Counted from the first letter of the stretch, positions 1 to 5,620 are shown. The stretch: 6,765 nt of DNA from Dehalococcoidales bacterium (GCA_018399795.1 JAGYOC010000015.1:1-6765), one strand, 5' to 3'. Translations and numbers: made by a program. Notes: generated by a model not told the origin, from the sequence alone.

Positions 1-2
1 GC

Positions 3-47
3 AACGGCCTGAAAATCCGTTTCGGCTTTACCAAGCGGAAAAGATAG
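3..47 (+). CDS. Possible 3' end of an unidentified gene cut by the left edge
   Basis: A plus-strand frame is open from the left edge to a TAG at 45-47 and reads NGLKIRFGFTKRKR. The short basic tail and the use of C- or G-ending codons (AAC, GGC, CTG, ATC, TTC, ACC, AAG) resemble the real genes in this window, so this could be the C-terminus of a gene convergent with the radical SAM gene. Fourteen codons are too few to identify a family. A rival reading is a minus-strand frame open from about 53 to the edge, with a GTG at 51-53 and AGGA only one base upstream. That would be a gene following the radical SAM gene in the same operon, but its ribosome binding site spacing is poor. Confidence 0.3.
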   Translation, partial: NGLKIRFGFTKRKR

Positions 48-76
48 GATCACTTCCTGTTTGTTTACAATACCGG

Positions 77-1051
77 TTATACAAAGGGATGGCCCTCACC
101 TTCGAAGTCGGGCAGGTAATCATCAGAGGAATCCATCTCCTGCATCCAACCCCGGCTCAGGCCCAATTCAGCCATTATATCAAGCGCTTCCTGATATTCC
201 TCAGTTGATATTTTGCGCGATAGCTCGGGATATTGAAAGGCCCGGTATATGGGGTGATATTGCGACATAGCGCTGACAGCAACCTCCCCGAATAGATCTT
301 TTGCCAGCCAGGCCAGTGACTCGCGGCTACCAGCCAGCCCACCGGGCAGTATGAGGTGCCGGACAATCAACCCGCGCTTCGCCACCCCCGATTTATCCAC
401 CACCAGCCCCCCGACCTGCCGGTACATTTCCCTGATAGACCGGCGGGATATAGAGACGTAATCCGGGGCTTCCGAAAAGCGTAGCGCACAGGAATCAGAG
501 GCATATTTCAGGTCCGGCAAATATATGCTTATAATACCATCCAGTTCCTCAAGGGTAGCGACCGAGTCATAGCTGTTGGTGTTATATACCAGCGGCAGGC
601 TGAGTCCCATCGGTACCGCCTCGACCAGGGCACGGACGATTTGCGGCACGAAATGAGTCGGCGAAACCAGGTTGATGTTGTGGCAGCCAAGCTCATCCTG
701 CAGATAGAGCATATGCCCGGCCAGTGTCGATGTTTCGACTTCGTGGCAACGCTGGTGCTGCTGGCTTATCTGGTAATTCTGACAGTAGACACACCTCAGA
801 TTACAGTTGCCAAAGAAAATGGTACCCGAACCCTGCTTTCCAGAAATAACCGGTTCCTCTCCGTGGTGTGTACAGAACGAAGATACCAAGGGCAGATAGC
901 CGGAATTACAGAAACCGCTCTCCCCCTGAAGGCGGTTACAGTGACACTCCCTGGGGCAGATATCACAGGATGCCAGCCTCGCTTCCAGCCTGCTGGCCCT
1001 TCGCTCAAGCTCACCGGACCTGTATAGTGCGATATAACCCGGTTCTCCCAT
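77..1051 (-). CDS. Radical SAM protein, PflX/COG1313 family (pyruvate formate-lyase activating enzyme homologue)
   Basis: The 324-residue product has the radical SAM motif CxxxCxxC at C83, C87 and C90 (GNCNLRCVYC). These cysteines would hold the [4Fe-4S] cluster that cleaves S-adenosylmethionine to a 5'-deoxyadenosyl radical. Family-typical stretches follow: GCHNINLVSPTH (122-133), VYNTNSYDS (155-163), YLPDLKYA (177-184) and RHLILPGGLAGSRES (231-245). An N-terminal block C29-x2-C32-PRE-C36 with C38 and C48 precedes the core and is characteristic of this family; it may bind a second cluster or metal. The family resembles PFL-activating enzymes, but its substrate is unknown, and no glycyl-radical enzyme lies in the window. 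The start is fixed by an in-frame TGA just upstream. The best ribosome binding site, AGGTGA at 1064-1069, sits 12 bases from the ATG, which is rather far. The gene follows a flavoprotein gene after 150 bp, so it may share its transcript or have its own promoter. Family assignment is strong; function is open. Confidence 0.9.
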   Translation of the reverse strand: MGEPGYIALYRSGELERRASRLEARLASCDICPRECHCNRLQGESGFCNSGYLPLVSSFCTHHGEEPVISGKQGSGTIFFGNCNLRCVYCQNYQISQQHQRCHEVETSTLAGHMLYLQDELGCHNINLVSPTHFVPQIVRALVEAVPMGLSLPLVYNTNSYDSVATLEELDGIISIYLPDLKYASDSCALRFSEAPDYVSISRRSIREMYRQVGGLVVDKSGVAKRGLIVRHLILPGGLAGSRESLAWLAKDLFGEVAVSAMSQYHPIYRAFQYPELSRKISTEEYQEALDIMAELGLSRGWMQEMDSSDDYLPDFEGEGHPFV

Positions 1052-1090
1052 CGATTGAAAGCATCACCTACCAGATAGTGAAACATTAAA

Positions 1091-1189
1091 GGATTGACGG
1101 TAGAAAGGTACAAATCTAACAAAGATACCCAACGAAATGCCCGGCACAGGCAAACTGAAACGTGATACCCGAGTAGATTACGTCAATCC
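1091..1189. repeat. Long-range 9-bp inverted repeat in the flavoprotein-radical SAM spacer
   Basis: The arms GGATTGACG (1091-1099) and CGTCAATCC (1181-1189) are perfect reverse complements, 81 bases apart, and together span most of the 150-bp gap between the two genes. GATACCC is also repeated directly inside (1124-1130 and 1164-1170). In RNA the arms could close a folded leader. I see no tRNA features, no T run that would make a terminator, and no riboswitch that I recognise. An arm match of this length can arise by chance in such a gap at roughly the percent level, so its significance is uncertain. Confidence 0.35.
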
Positions 1190-1201
1190 CGCCCGTGCAG
1201 A

Positions 1202-1771
1202 CTAGGTGCCGAGTTTATTCATCAGAAAGGCGATATTTTTACCAAAATTCCACGCGGTTCTCATCCCCTCTTCGTCCTGCTTCACGCTACCTTCCTCATG
1301 GCTACCGAAAGCAACGTTCCAGTAAGTGGAACCGGGAATATAGCAACCCATTATCTGAAACCAGAAGGTGAGCTGCGCCAGGGTGAAGTTCTTGCCAGCA
1401 CGCCTGGCCACTACCAGAGGTCCTCCCACCTTGCCCGCAAAGGGGCGGCCATTAAAATAGGCGATGTAACCGGCCCTCTCCATAAGCGCTTTCATTTGTG
1501 CTGTCGCTGAGCCGAAGTATACCGGTGAGGCGAGTATTATCGCATCAGCCGCCTTCATCCGCTCATACAAAGGCCACAGGTCGTCTTCAATGGGGCAGGA
1601 TTCCTCCTTCTTGCAGTTATAGCAGGCGTTACAGGGCTTGATTTCCATCTCTGCCATACTGATTATTTCTGTAGCTATCCCCTCCTCCTCAATTGCCTTC
1701 AAGGAATGTGAACACAGATAATGGGTATTTCCGTTCTGCCTCGGGCTACCCGAAATGGCAATGGCCTTCAA
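1202..1771 (-). CDS. FMN-dependent NAD(P)H reductase, iron-sulfur-flavoprotein-like
   Basis: The 189-residue flavodoxin-fold protein opens with MKAIAISGSPRQNGNT. The GSPRxNGNT stretch (8-16) is the FMN phosphate-binding loop, and SPVYFGSATAQMKALMERAG (82-101) is the second flavin-contact region. Between them, C47-x2-C50-x2-C53-x5-C59 matches the compact CX2CX2CX4-7C motif that binds a [4Fe-4S] cluster in archaeal iron-sulfur flavoproteins. Many plain flavodoxin-family reductases keep similar cysteines, so a cluster is likely but not proven. Such proteins move electrons between ferredoxin or NAD(P)H and an acceptor in the cytoplasm. The start is TTG at 1769-1771, chosen because translation from it gives the canonical N-terminus and because GGAAGGGGGTG (1776-1786) lies four bases upstream. 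The gene begins 21 bp after gltX, so it is almost certainly co-transcribed with it. The radical SAM gene downstream could use it as an electron donor (inference). Confidence 0.88.
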   Translation of the reverse strand: MKAIAISGSPRQNGNTHYLCSHSLKAIEEEGIATEIISMAEMEIKPCNACYNCKKEESCPIEDDLWPLYERMKAADAIILASPVYFGSATAQMKALMERAGYIAYFNGRPFAGKVGGPLVVARRAGKNFTLAQLTFWFQIMGCYIPGSTYWNVAFGSHEEGSVKQDEEGMRTAWNFGKNIAFLMNKLGT

Positions 1772-1775
1772 ATTG

Positions 1776-1786
1776 CACCCCCTTCC
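1776..1786 (-). promoter_or_regulatory. Ribosome binding site that supports the TTG start of the flavoprotein gene
   Basis: Read on the minus strand, GGAAGGGGGTG precedes TTG by four bases. No ATG gives the conserved MKAIAISGSPR N-terminus, so this G-rich site decides the start. It lies within the 21-bp gap after the gltX stop, which favours translational coupling. Confidence 0.6.
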
Positions 1787-1792
1787 ATAGTT

Positions 1793-3274
1793 TCACTCTA
1801 TATCGTCAACGGATTTTAACTTCTCCAGGGCATCACCTATCCGTTCCAGCACACGGTCCCTGCCCAGTACAGACATCGTATCGAAAAGCGGCGGCGCTAT
1901 AGTACGTCCGGTAACAGCTACCCGGAGCGTACCGAAGAGCTGTCCCGTCTTCAAGCCCAGTTCTTCGGCCAGCGGCCTCAGCGTTCCCTCCAGGGTGGCA
2001 ATATCAAAGGAAACCAGGTTTTCAAGCCTCTTTCTGGATATCTCGAGCGCCCGGAGGGATGACTCCCTGTCCATCCCTTTACCCACCAGAAGGCGAGGCT
2101 CATATTCGAGCCTGCCACCGAAGAAAAACGAAATCATTCCTGGCACCTCAGCCAGATTACGGGCCCTTTCCTGAACAAGGGGCATAATGCTTTTTATGTA
2201 TTCTACCGGTAACGGCCTATTTATATCGGCAGGCAGGTGCTCTTCCAAGAAGGGCAACGCCCGGGCAGTCAAATCGTCCGTACTGAGGCCGCGAATGTAT
2301 GCCCCGTTCATCCAATTGAGCTTATCCCGGTCAAAAACAGCTCCGGTACGACTGACCCTCTCCAGGGAGAAACTTGCTATCAGCTCATCCCGGGAAAGTA
2401 TATCGGTCTTATCATCCAGAGACCATCCCAGCAGGGCGAGAAAATTCACCATCGCCTCAGGAAGATAGCCCTGTGCGCGGTAATCGGTTATCGACACCGA
2501 GCCGTGTCTCTTGCTCAGTTTGGCACGGTCAGAACCAAGTATCATCGGCAGGTGGGCAAAGTGCGGCGGCTCAAAGCCCAGAGCCTTATACATCAGGAGG
2601 TGCTTGGGCGTACTGGAAAGCCATTCTTCAGCCCTGAGGACATGGGTTATCTCCATCAGGTGGTCATCAACAACATTGGCAAGGTGATAGGTCGGGTAAC
2701 CGTCCGATTTGAGCAGAACCCAGTCGTCGATATTGCCGTGCTCAAAGGCGACATCACCCCATATGACGTCATTGAAAGCGGTTCTTCCCTCCAGGGGGGT
2801 CTTGAAGCGTACCACGGAGGGTATACCCTCCGCCTCTTTGTGTGCCCGTTCTGGCTCGCTTAAATCACGGCACCGCCGGTCATAGCCCGGTGGCTGCTTG
2901 CGCCTGGCCTGCTCCTCACGCATCTCCCTGAGACGCTCCGAAGAGCAATAGCAGCGGTAGGCATCGCCCTGCCGAATGAGACGTTCGGCCGCATCACGAT
3001 ACAGGTCAAGGCGCTGGGACTGGAAATAGGGCCCGTATTCCCCTCCAACACCGGGGCCCTCATCCCAGTCAAGCCCGAGCCACTCGAGACCTCCCAGAAT
3101 GGCATCCAGTGCACCCTCGACCCTTCTGGCCACATCGGTATCCTCGATGCGGACGATGAACCCGCCACCGCTGTGTCGGGCAAACAGCCAGTTGAACAGG
3201 GCAGTCCTGATATTACCAACATGGGGATAGCCCGTGGGGCTGGGGGCAAAACGCACTCTAACCGGTCTGGTCAT
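1793..3274 (-). CDS. gltX: Glutamyl-tRNA synthetase
   Basis: This class I aminoacyl-tRNA synthetase charges tRNA with glutamate using ATP in the cytoplasm. The 493 residues cover the full family length. The N-terminal Rossmann fold starts with RFAPSPTGYPHVGN (8-21), where HVGN is the HIGH signature. RIEDTD (42-47) contacts the substrate. KLSKRHG (252-258) is the KMSKS signature. The C-terminal helical part (about 320-493) is the anticodon-binding region. A zinc-site remnant is visible as C108-Y-C110 with Y131 and C135; the histidine seen two residues after the last cysteine in the E. coli enzyme is D137 here. Whether the enzyme is discriminating (Glu only) or also mischarges tRNA-Gln cannot be told from this window, which has no gatCAB genes. 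The ATG at 3272-3274 has a modest GAGAG ribosome binding site six bases upstream. The gene lies 62 bp after the pseudouridine synthase and 21 bp before the flavoprotein. Confidence 0.97.
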   Translation of the reverse strand: MTRPVRVRFAPSPTGYPHVGNIRTALFNWLFARHSGGGFIVRIEDTDVARRVEGALDAILGGLEWLGLDWDEGPGVGGEYGPYFQSQRLDLYRDAAERLIRQGDAYRCYCSSERLREMREEQARRKQPPGYDRRCRDLSEPERAHKEAEGIPSVVRFKTPLEGRTAFNDVIWGDVAFEHGNIDDWVLLKSDGYPTYHLANVVDDHLMEITHVLRAEEWLSSTPKHLLMYKALGFEPPHFAHLPMILGSDRAKLSKRHGSVSITDYRAQGYLPEAMVNFLALLGWSLDDKTDILSRDELIASFSLERVSRTGAVFDRDKLNWMNGAYIRGLSTDDLTARALPFLEEHLPADINRPLPVEYIKSIMPLVQERARNLAEVPGMISFFFGGRLEYEPRLLVGKGMDRESSLRALEISRKRLENLVSFDIATLEGTLRPLAEELGLKTGQLFGTLRVAVTGRTIAPPLFDTMSVLGRDRVLERIGDALEKLKSVDDIE

Positions 3275-3310
3275 GTAATCTCTCTGTCCACAATCGGTGA
3301 TTTATCAAGT

Positions 3311-3340
3311 ATTCTAACATGATAGCAGGAGAGAATCTAA
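3311..3340 (-). promoter_or_regulatory. Weak candidate promoter ahead of gltX
   Basis: On the minus strand, TAGAAT (3311-3316) matches five of six positions of the -10 consensus. TTAGAT (3335-3340) is a poor -35, 18 bases upstream, overlapping the stop codon of the preceding gene. It lies in the 62-bp gap before gltX and could give gltX a secondary transcript independent of the upstream operon. The -35 match is weak, so this is only a candidate. Confidence 0.25.
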
Positions 3341-4233
3341 TCGAGGCCATCCATCACCCCTTCAAGTTCTGAAGGCAGGCCAGAGGTAAATTCAACATAG
3401 TCGCCAGTGTCAGGAAGGGTGAAACCCAGCCGACAGGCATGCAGAAAAAGCCGCGGTAACAGGTACGATTTCGAACCATAGACCCTGTCGCCAACCACGG
3501 GGTAGCCTAAGGCGGATAAGTGTACCCGTATCTGGTGAGTGCGCCCAGTCTCCATCCTTGCTTCTATCAAGGTATATTCCTTGAGGTGGCGGATAACAGA
3601 ATAATGCGTACAGGCCGCCCTCCCCTCACCGTCTTCGACTACCGCCATCCGCCTCCGGTTACGCGGGTCGCGCCCAATAGGCGCCTCGATAATCCCCTTA
3701 TCAGGACCCAACCTCCCTCTGACCAGAACCAGATATGCCTTTTTAACAGAACGCTTTCTGAACTGTTCAATCAGGTCAAGCTGGGCCGGAACGTTCCTGG
3801 CTACAACCATAACCCCTGATGCATCCCTGTCCAAGCGGTGTACTATTCCAGGCCTCAAGGAGCCGCTATCGCCAAGCTCGGGGAAATATGACAACAGGAC
3901 GTTCACCAGCGTGTGATAGTTATGCCCCGGCGCAGGATGTACTATCATACCGGCCGGCTTGTCAACAACGACCACGCTATCGTCCTGATAGATGATTTCG
4001 AGGGGCAACGCCTCAGGGACGAGCCGGCAAGTAGATGGTAAACTTACTTCCACCCTGTCACCGATATCGAGCTTCATAGCAGGTTTGGTTCTGTGGCCAT
4101 TAACCACTATCAGCCCGTCAGCAATTAATTGCTGTACCTGACTCCGTGAAACGGCAGGGCAATTCCCGGCAACAAACCTGTCCAGCCGTTCACCCGCACT
4201 AGCGGCAACAAAGCTATATCTTGTACCTGACAC
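3337..4233 (-). CDS. rluD: RluD-family 23S rRNA pseudouridine synthase
   Basis: The 298-residue protein isomerises specific uridines to pseudouridine, most likely in 23S rRNA (RluD modifies helix 69 in E. coli). An N-terminal S4 RNA-binding domain (about 15-62: ERLDRFVAGNCPAVSRSQVQ, then VNGHRTKPAMKLDIGDRVEV) is followed by the RluA/RluD catalytic domain. Motif II is GIVHRLDRDASG (129-140), with catalytic D135. DKPAGMIVHP (91-100) and METGRTHQIRVHLSALGYPVVGD (228-250) are the other family blocks. Length and domain order fit RluD, although RluA/C/D paralogues cannot be separated with certainty by eye, so the symbol is provisional. The start is GTG at 4231-4233: an in-frame TGA lies two codons upstream, and the S4 domain begins soon after. 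It sits between lspA (73 bp upstream) and gltX (62 bp downstream). The lspA-rluD pairing is common in bacteria. Confidence 0.92.
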   Translation of the reverse strand: MSGTRYSFVAASAGERLDRFVAGNCPAVSRSQVQQLIADGLIVVNGHRTKPAMKLDIGDRVEVSLPSTCRLVPEALPLEIIYQDDSVVVVDKPAGMIVHPAPGHNYHTLVNVLLSYFPELGDSGSLRPGIVHRLDRDASGVMVVARNVPAQLDLIEQFRKRSVKKAYLVLVRGRLGPDKGIIEAPIGRDPRNRRRMAVVEDGEGRAACTHYSVIRHLKEYTLIEARMETGRTHQIRVHLSALGYPVVGDRVYGSKSYLLPRLFLHACRLGFTLPDTGDYVEFTSGLPSELEGVMDGLD

Positions 4234-4306
4234 CTCTCACTCATCACCAGTATGCAGCTTCTGCAAGCAGCAGATATATTGCAATGACATAAATGACTCC
4301 GTTTAA

Positions 4307-4852
4307 TCAATCCTCAATACGACGGCAGCCCAGGTCATCGGAGTCACAAGTTTCCTGCTTCTCCTTGACTAACAAATATATCAGCGATCCGGCGAAAACA
4401 CCGACGCCACAGGTTATTGAAGCATCGGAAACATTGAAGGTGGGGAAAGTACCAACACCGATAAAATCGGTTACATATCCCAGTGATATCCGGTCAAAGA
4501 GGTTGCCTATGGTACCACCCAGCATTACACCGAGAGCCGCCTTGCTTACCATATTGTTCAGAAAGGAAAAGCGCCGGCATAGGTAAAAGGTATAGATAAG
4601 AATAATACCAACCCCGATGAAGCTGACTACCGTCAGGGGAAAGGTATGGCCCTGAAAGATTCCAAAAGCGGCACCCGTATTCTGGCTGTGGGTTATGTGG
4701 AAAAACGCTCCGTCCGGTACCGATTGACCCAGGGCTATATTGGAGCGCACCCAGGCTTTGCTGAACTGGTCGGCAAGAACCACCGACAAAGCGATAAGCG
4801 AAAAAGCGACGTTATACCAGCGCTCTCTCCTAACGCTATTTAGCTTTCGCAT
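4307..4852 (-). CDS. lspA: Lipoprotein signal peptidase (signal peptidase II)
   Basis: This inner-membrane aspartyl protease cleaves the signal peptide of diacylglyceryl-modified prolipoproteins just before the lipidated cysteine. From the chosen ATG the protein has 181 residues. It has four hydrophobic segments (about 13-31, 71-92, 103-119 and 144-163). Its family blocks are NTGAAFG (58-64), GGTIGNLFDR (112-121), VTDF (127-130) and FNVSDASI (139-146). D129 and D143 correspond to the catalytic aspartate pair. The frame is open for 14 more codons to an ATG at 4892-4894, but that would lie deep inside the preceding gene, and the shorter start gives the usual short basic N-terminus (MRKLNSVRRERW). 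The start overlaps the end of the zinc-finger gene by 17 bp, which suggests translational coupling. The hydrophilic tail after about residue 164 is unremarkable. Confidence 0.95.
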   Translation of the reverse strand: MRKLNSVRRERWYNVAFSLIALSVVLADQFSKAWVRSNIALGQSVPDGAFFHITHSQNTGAAFGIFQGHTFPLTVVSFIGVGIILIYTFYLCRRFSFLNNMVSKAALGVMLGGTIGNLFDRISLGYVTDFIGVGTFPTFNVSDASITCGVGVFAGSLIYLLVKEKQETCDSDDLGCRRIED

Positions 4853-5204
4853 TCTTTGCCTGTCCAGCCTTGCAATCAAGACACAGGCTTGCATAAGGAA
4901 GAGCCTCCAGACGGGGTAGAGCTATCGGCTTGCCACAAACGTCGCACAAACCGTAGGTCCCCTTGTCAAACTTATCCAGAGCATGTTCAATGGTATTTAA
5001 CTGCTCCTTAATACGCCTCTCCATCTCAAGCCTTGTCTCCAGCTCGGCCGTTTCTGTAGCCTCTTCTTCTCTTTTACCGTAAGGGCTACCCTCACGCCTC
5101 TCATTGGTCCCGGGAGCACTGGCCTTTAACTGCGCCAGCTCCTGATTCAGGTGCTCGCGCTCGCTTTCTAAACTTGACCGAAGTTCATCAAATTTCTCTG
5201 TCAT
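4836..5204 (-). CDS. TraR/DksA-type C4 zinc-finger protein
   Basis: The 122-residue protein has a long charged helical hairpin (about 1-82, rich in Glu, Arg and Lys) followed by a C4 zinc finger: C87-x2-C90-x17-C108-x2-C111. Finger spacing and context (GTYGLCDVCGKPI, then LPRLEALPYASLCLDC) are those of the DksA/TraR family. These proteins enter the secondary channel of RNA polymerase and, in enterobacteria, work with ppGpp to reset transcription under starvation. Aligning to E. coli DksA by fixed distance from the first cysteine, the tip residues D71/D74/A76 become K44/E47/A49, so classical DksA activity should not be assumed. The start is the ATG at 5202-5204, which has an excellent ribosome binding site; a longer in-frame start at 5318 would add 38 unrelated residues and cover the leader. 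The gene heads the cluster, overlaps lspA by 17 bp and diverges from ftsH. Confidence 0.9.
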   Translation of the reverse strand: MTEKFDELRSSLESEREHLNQELAQLKASAPGTNERREGSPYGKREEEATETAELETRLEMERRIKEQLNTIEHALDKFDKGTYGLCDVCGKPIALPRLEALPYASLCLDCKAGQAKNAKAK

Positions 5205-5209
5205 CCTAA

Positions 5210-5217
5210 CCTCCCCC
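5210..5217 (-). promoter_or_regulatory. Strong ribosome binding site of the DksA-like gene
   Basis: Minus-strand GGGGGAGG lies five bases before the ATG at 5202-5204. It contains the GGAGG core complementary to the 16S rRNA tail and fixes the start over the upstream in-frame ATG at 5316-5318, which lacks such a site. Confidence 0.8.
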
Positions 5218-5252
5218 AACTCACCTTTAATAGAATTGGGTAATATCCGGCA

Positions 5253-5270
5253 GCCTGCCATATCAGGCAG
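5253..5270. repeat. Overlapping alternative hairpins in the DksA-like leader
   Basis: GCCTG (5253-5257) can pair with CAGGC (5264-5268), or CTGCC (5256-5260) with GGCAG (5266-5270). The two 5-bp stems are mutually exclusive. They lie 49-66 bases upstream of the DksA-like start codon, in what would be its 5' untranslated leader. Neither is followed by a T run in either direction, so it is not an intrinsic terminator. Confidence 0.35.
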
Positions 5271-5289
5271 ATATAAAGCGCTACCTATA

Positions 5290-5318
5290 AATAAACCCTG
5301 GAATGCACCAGGGCACAA
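5290..5318 (-). promoter_or_regulatory. Candidate promoter of the DksA-like/lspA operon with a palindromic spacer
   Basis: On the minus strand, TTGTGC (5313-5318) and TTTATT (5290-5295) are 17 bases apart, with three and four consensus matches respectively. The spacer is almost entirely a palindrome: CCCTGG (5296-5301), six bases, CCAGGG (5308-5313). A protein bound there would block the promoter, so it may be an operator. Alternatively, the same hairpin followed by TTTATTTAT on the minus strand could act as a weak terminator of anything entering from the right. Consensus matches are modest. Confidence 0.35.
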
Positions 5319-5546
5319 GTGCTTTCAGTTTATCTAATCTCCGATGTTTTATCAAGCCCCTTTTAACGGTACCATTTAGAGGAGCCTGCCACTTCACCAC
5401 CACGCCATTAATTACCGTTAAGCTATGCTATACCAAATATTCCTGGCAGGCAATAGCAGACTGTATCCCATTAATAAAAGGGGTATTGTCATCCAGACAT
5501 GCATTATTATTGCACCATTACCCTTTCCAGTCAACTCTTTTTCCTG
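5319..5546. other. AT-rich divergent spacer without a supported gene
   Basis: This is the central part of the 428-bp gap (5205-5632) between the DksA-like gene and ftsH. It is AT-richer than its neighbours and keeps one long plus-strand frame open (5303-5602). That frame has no ribosome binding site, an odd Cys/His/Tyr-rich product and codon use unlike the genes here, and it runs through the ftsH promoter, so I do not call it. Visible structure is limited to a 9-bp inverted repeat, TTAACGGTA (5363-5371) with TACCGTTAA (5413-5421), and copies of GCCTGCCA at 5384-5391 and, inverted, at 5444-5451. No tRNA or rRNA signature is seen, nor a CIRCE-type heat-shock operator. Confidence 0.5.
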
Positions 5547-5560
5547 TTTGCAGCCATTTC

Positions 5561-5569
5561 TGTTATAAT
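5561..5569 (+). promoter_or_regulatory. Extended -10 promoter of ftsH
   Basis: TGTTATAAT matches the extended -10 consensus TGnTATAAT perfectly, with the hexamer TATAAT at 5564-5569. The -35 position 17 bases upstream (TTCCTG, 5541-5546) is poor, as is usual for extended -10 promoters, which rely on TGn contacts by the housekeeping sigma factor. Transcription would begin near 5576, giving a leader of about 57 bases to the ftsH ATG. Confidence 0.75.
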
Positions 5570-5620
5570 TACATCAGCTATGCATATTACATAATTCAAT
5601 AAACACCGGCCGGATACAGT

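Noticed and set aside
47..68. Hairpin-like AGGA/TCCT followed by GTTTGTTT on the plus strand, as a terminator
   Set aside because: A four-base stem is too weak for an intrinsic terminator call.
796..1122. Minus-strand frame of 108 codons overlapping the start of the radical SAM gene
   Set aside because: Out of frame with the clear radical SAM motifs and without domain signals; an overlap shadow.
2237..2863. Plus-strand open frame of 208 codons
   Set aside because: Lies wholly antisense to gltX, whose frame carries all class I synthetase motifs; the product shows no recognisable domain.
4254..4271. Imperfect hairpin (GCAGCTT, loop, AAGCAGC) between lspA and rluD
   Set aside because: No T run follows it on the minus strand, one mismatch lies in the stem, and it is short; not a terminator and not clearly regulatory.
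4853..4894. Longer lspA start with 14 extra residues
   Set aside because: It would start deep inside the zinc-finger coding region; the ATG at 4852 gives the normal short basic N-terminus before the first membrane helix.
5205..5318. N-terminal extension of the DksA-like protein to the ATG at 5316-5318
   Set aside because: The added 38 residues do not resemble the family, and the strong GGGGGAGG site lies directly before the inner ATG at 5204.
5474..5527. Bulged inverted repeat AAAGGGGTA ... TACCCTTT in the divergent spacer as a terminator or small RNA
   Set aside because: Large loop of more than 30 bases, a bulge in the stem and no promoter or conserved RNA fold visible.
5303..5602. Plus-strand open frame of 99 codons in the DksA-like/ftsH spacer
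   Set aside because: No ribosome binding site, unusual Cys/His/Tyr-rich product, AT-rich codons unlike neighbouring genes, and it covers the ftsH -10 element.
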